From: Methanofollis fontis
GTDB lineage: Archaea > Halobacteriota > Methanomicrobia > Methanomicrobiales > Methanofollaceae
Assembly: GCF_004297185.1 (NCBI RefSeq)
Contig: NZ_PGCL01000001.1
Coordinates: forward strand, 682,001 to 746,000
DNA length: 64,000 nt
Direction: 5' to 3'
Shown in pieces: positions 63,286-64,000 of the stretch. Each line of letters starts with the position of its first letter. Positions within the stretch are counted from its first letter, which is position 1. Under the pieces are notes generated by a model, which saw nothing but the letters and a program-made list of their open reading frames with translations, searched no databases and was not told the DNA's origin. The position numbers and the translations under genes were made by a program.

Positions 63286-64000
63286 GTCGCAATGCCTCGA
63301 TTGGGTTCAGATGCGATGCCTTCCATGCCGGATAGAAACCGGAGAGGATGCTCGTGCCGATACCGAATGCCATTCCGTAGATAATGTACACGAGGCTTGA
63401 AGGCACAAAAAGATAGGTGGTGTCCCCGAGCATGACGATGAGGGCGAGATAGCCGCCGAGAAAACTGAACAGACCGCCGATGGCGCTCCCGATGAAACCG
63501 AGAATAAAGGCCTCGTAGACGAACATCCGCAGCACCTCGCTCTGCATCGTGCCGATGGAGCGGATCACCCCGATCTCCTTTGTGCGCTCGGTCACCGACA
63601 TCATCATCACATTGAAGATGGAGACTCCGGCCACGATGAGGGAGATCCCGCCGATGGCGACGGTGAAGGTCGAGATCCGGTTGAAGGTGTCGAGGAGGGT
63701 CTCCAGGATCGCACGGGTGTCGAGCACGTTCACCTCCTGCTCCCGCCGGTTCAGCTGCTCCTCGATGGCGTCCTTGACGGCGTCGATCTCGTCCAGGTCG
63801 CGCACCTTGACGATCACCTGGTCCCAGTCGTCCGCACCATAGTAATCCTGAAAAAAATCGTCGGAGACGACGAGGGCATAATCGGGGTTGATGTCGAAAC
63901 CGACCCCCCGCTCCTCCAGGATGCCGACGATCCTGAGTCTTTGCTCGTCTTCGCCGATCCCGACGCGGCTCCCGACAACCAGATCGAACTCGTCGGCCAC
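63278..64000 (-). CDS. MacB/FtsX-type ABC transporter permease (first; partial)
   Basis: The visible 240 residues are the C-terminal part of a permease, from within the extracytoplasmic domain ('MADEFDLVVGSRVGIGEDEQ', 'GFDINPDYALVVSDDFFQDY') to the closing '[18 protein letters not shown]'. The 5' end lies beyond the window, so the ATG shown at its edge is internal. It is likely the first gene of the cluster, paired with the ATPase. Confidence 0.88.
   Translation of the reverse strand: MADEFDLVVGSRVGIGEDEQRLRIVGILEERGVGFDINPDYALVVSDDFFQDYYGADDWDQVIVKVRDLDEIDAVKDAIEEQLNRREQEVNVLDTRAILETLLDTFNRISTFTVAIGGISLIVAGVSIFNVMMMSVTERTKEIGVIRSIGTMQSEVLRMFVYEAFILGFIGSAIGGLFSFLGGYLALIVMLGDTTYLFVPSSLVYIIYGMAFGIGTSILSGFYPAWKASHLNPIEALRHE

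Overview
The window looks like a chromosomal segment of a methanogenic archaeon, most likely of the order Methanomicrobiales (Methanoculleus/Methanofollis-like). This is an inference from gene content: a group II chaperonin (thermosome), membrane-bound archaeal LonB, NOB1, RtcA, the archaeal regulator GfcR, an A1A0 ATP synthase operon in the order H-I-K-E-C-F-A-B-D, an archaellin, archaeal-type pilus ATPase/TadC genes, and large PKD/beta-helix surface proteins. TATA-like boxes about 25 bp upstream of several start codons and T-rich terminators also fit. No rRNA, tRNA, CRISPR array or transposase was recognised.

Layout. 0-8 kb: housekeeping and accessory genes (HEAT protein, DUF1508, orphan DNA methyltransferase, parvulin, Pit phosphate transporter with its DUF47 partner, an RMD1-like membrane protein, a MoaD/ThiS-like protein, thermosome). 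A 178-bp repeat pair lies at 2.4-2.8 kb. 8-17 kb: archaellin-like gene, gfcR, an overlapping prs-rtcA-nob1 operon, lonB, tldD/tldE and a BofA-like protein. 17-22.3 kb: two KaiC-like ATPases, one with a degenerate P-loop, diverge from a pilus ATPase/TadC pair. 22.3-23 kb: a tiny zinc ribbon and an unknown protein. 23-31.3 kb: the complete ATP synthase operon.

31.3-48.1 kb is an AT-richer island, visibly different in base use from its GC-rich flanks. It starts with a TPR gene bracketed by a 23-bp direct repeat that copies the stop codon and terminator of ahaD. Its core is the most unusual part of the window: an apparent operon (32974-41850, plus 42070-45360) encoding a bitopic membrane protein, a 1085-aa tubulin/FtsZ-like protein with GGGTGSG, a polytopic membrane protein carrying a G-protein-like P-loop domain, a single-pass membrane protein, a PEGA-repeat membrane protein, and a second 1096-aa tubulin-like paralogue. 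I propose a membrane-coupled, two-tubulin GTPase system of unknown function. The island ends with a polytopic membrane protein and a geranylgeranyl reductase gene interrupted by a frameshift in a T8 run.

48-64 kb: cell-surface genes (threonine-rich stalk protein, lipoprotein, M6-like metalloprotease, a DUF4430-like protein sharing its C-terminal module with the protease), phosphoglycerate kinase, a small protein, a 1414-aa beta-helix surface protein, and a MacB-type ABC cluster with three permeases and one ATPase that runs off the end of the window. All functions are inferred from reading motifs; no database search was run.
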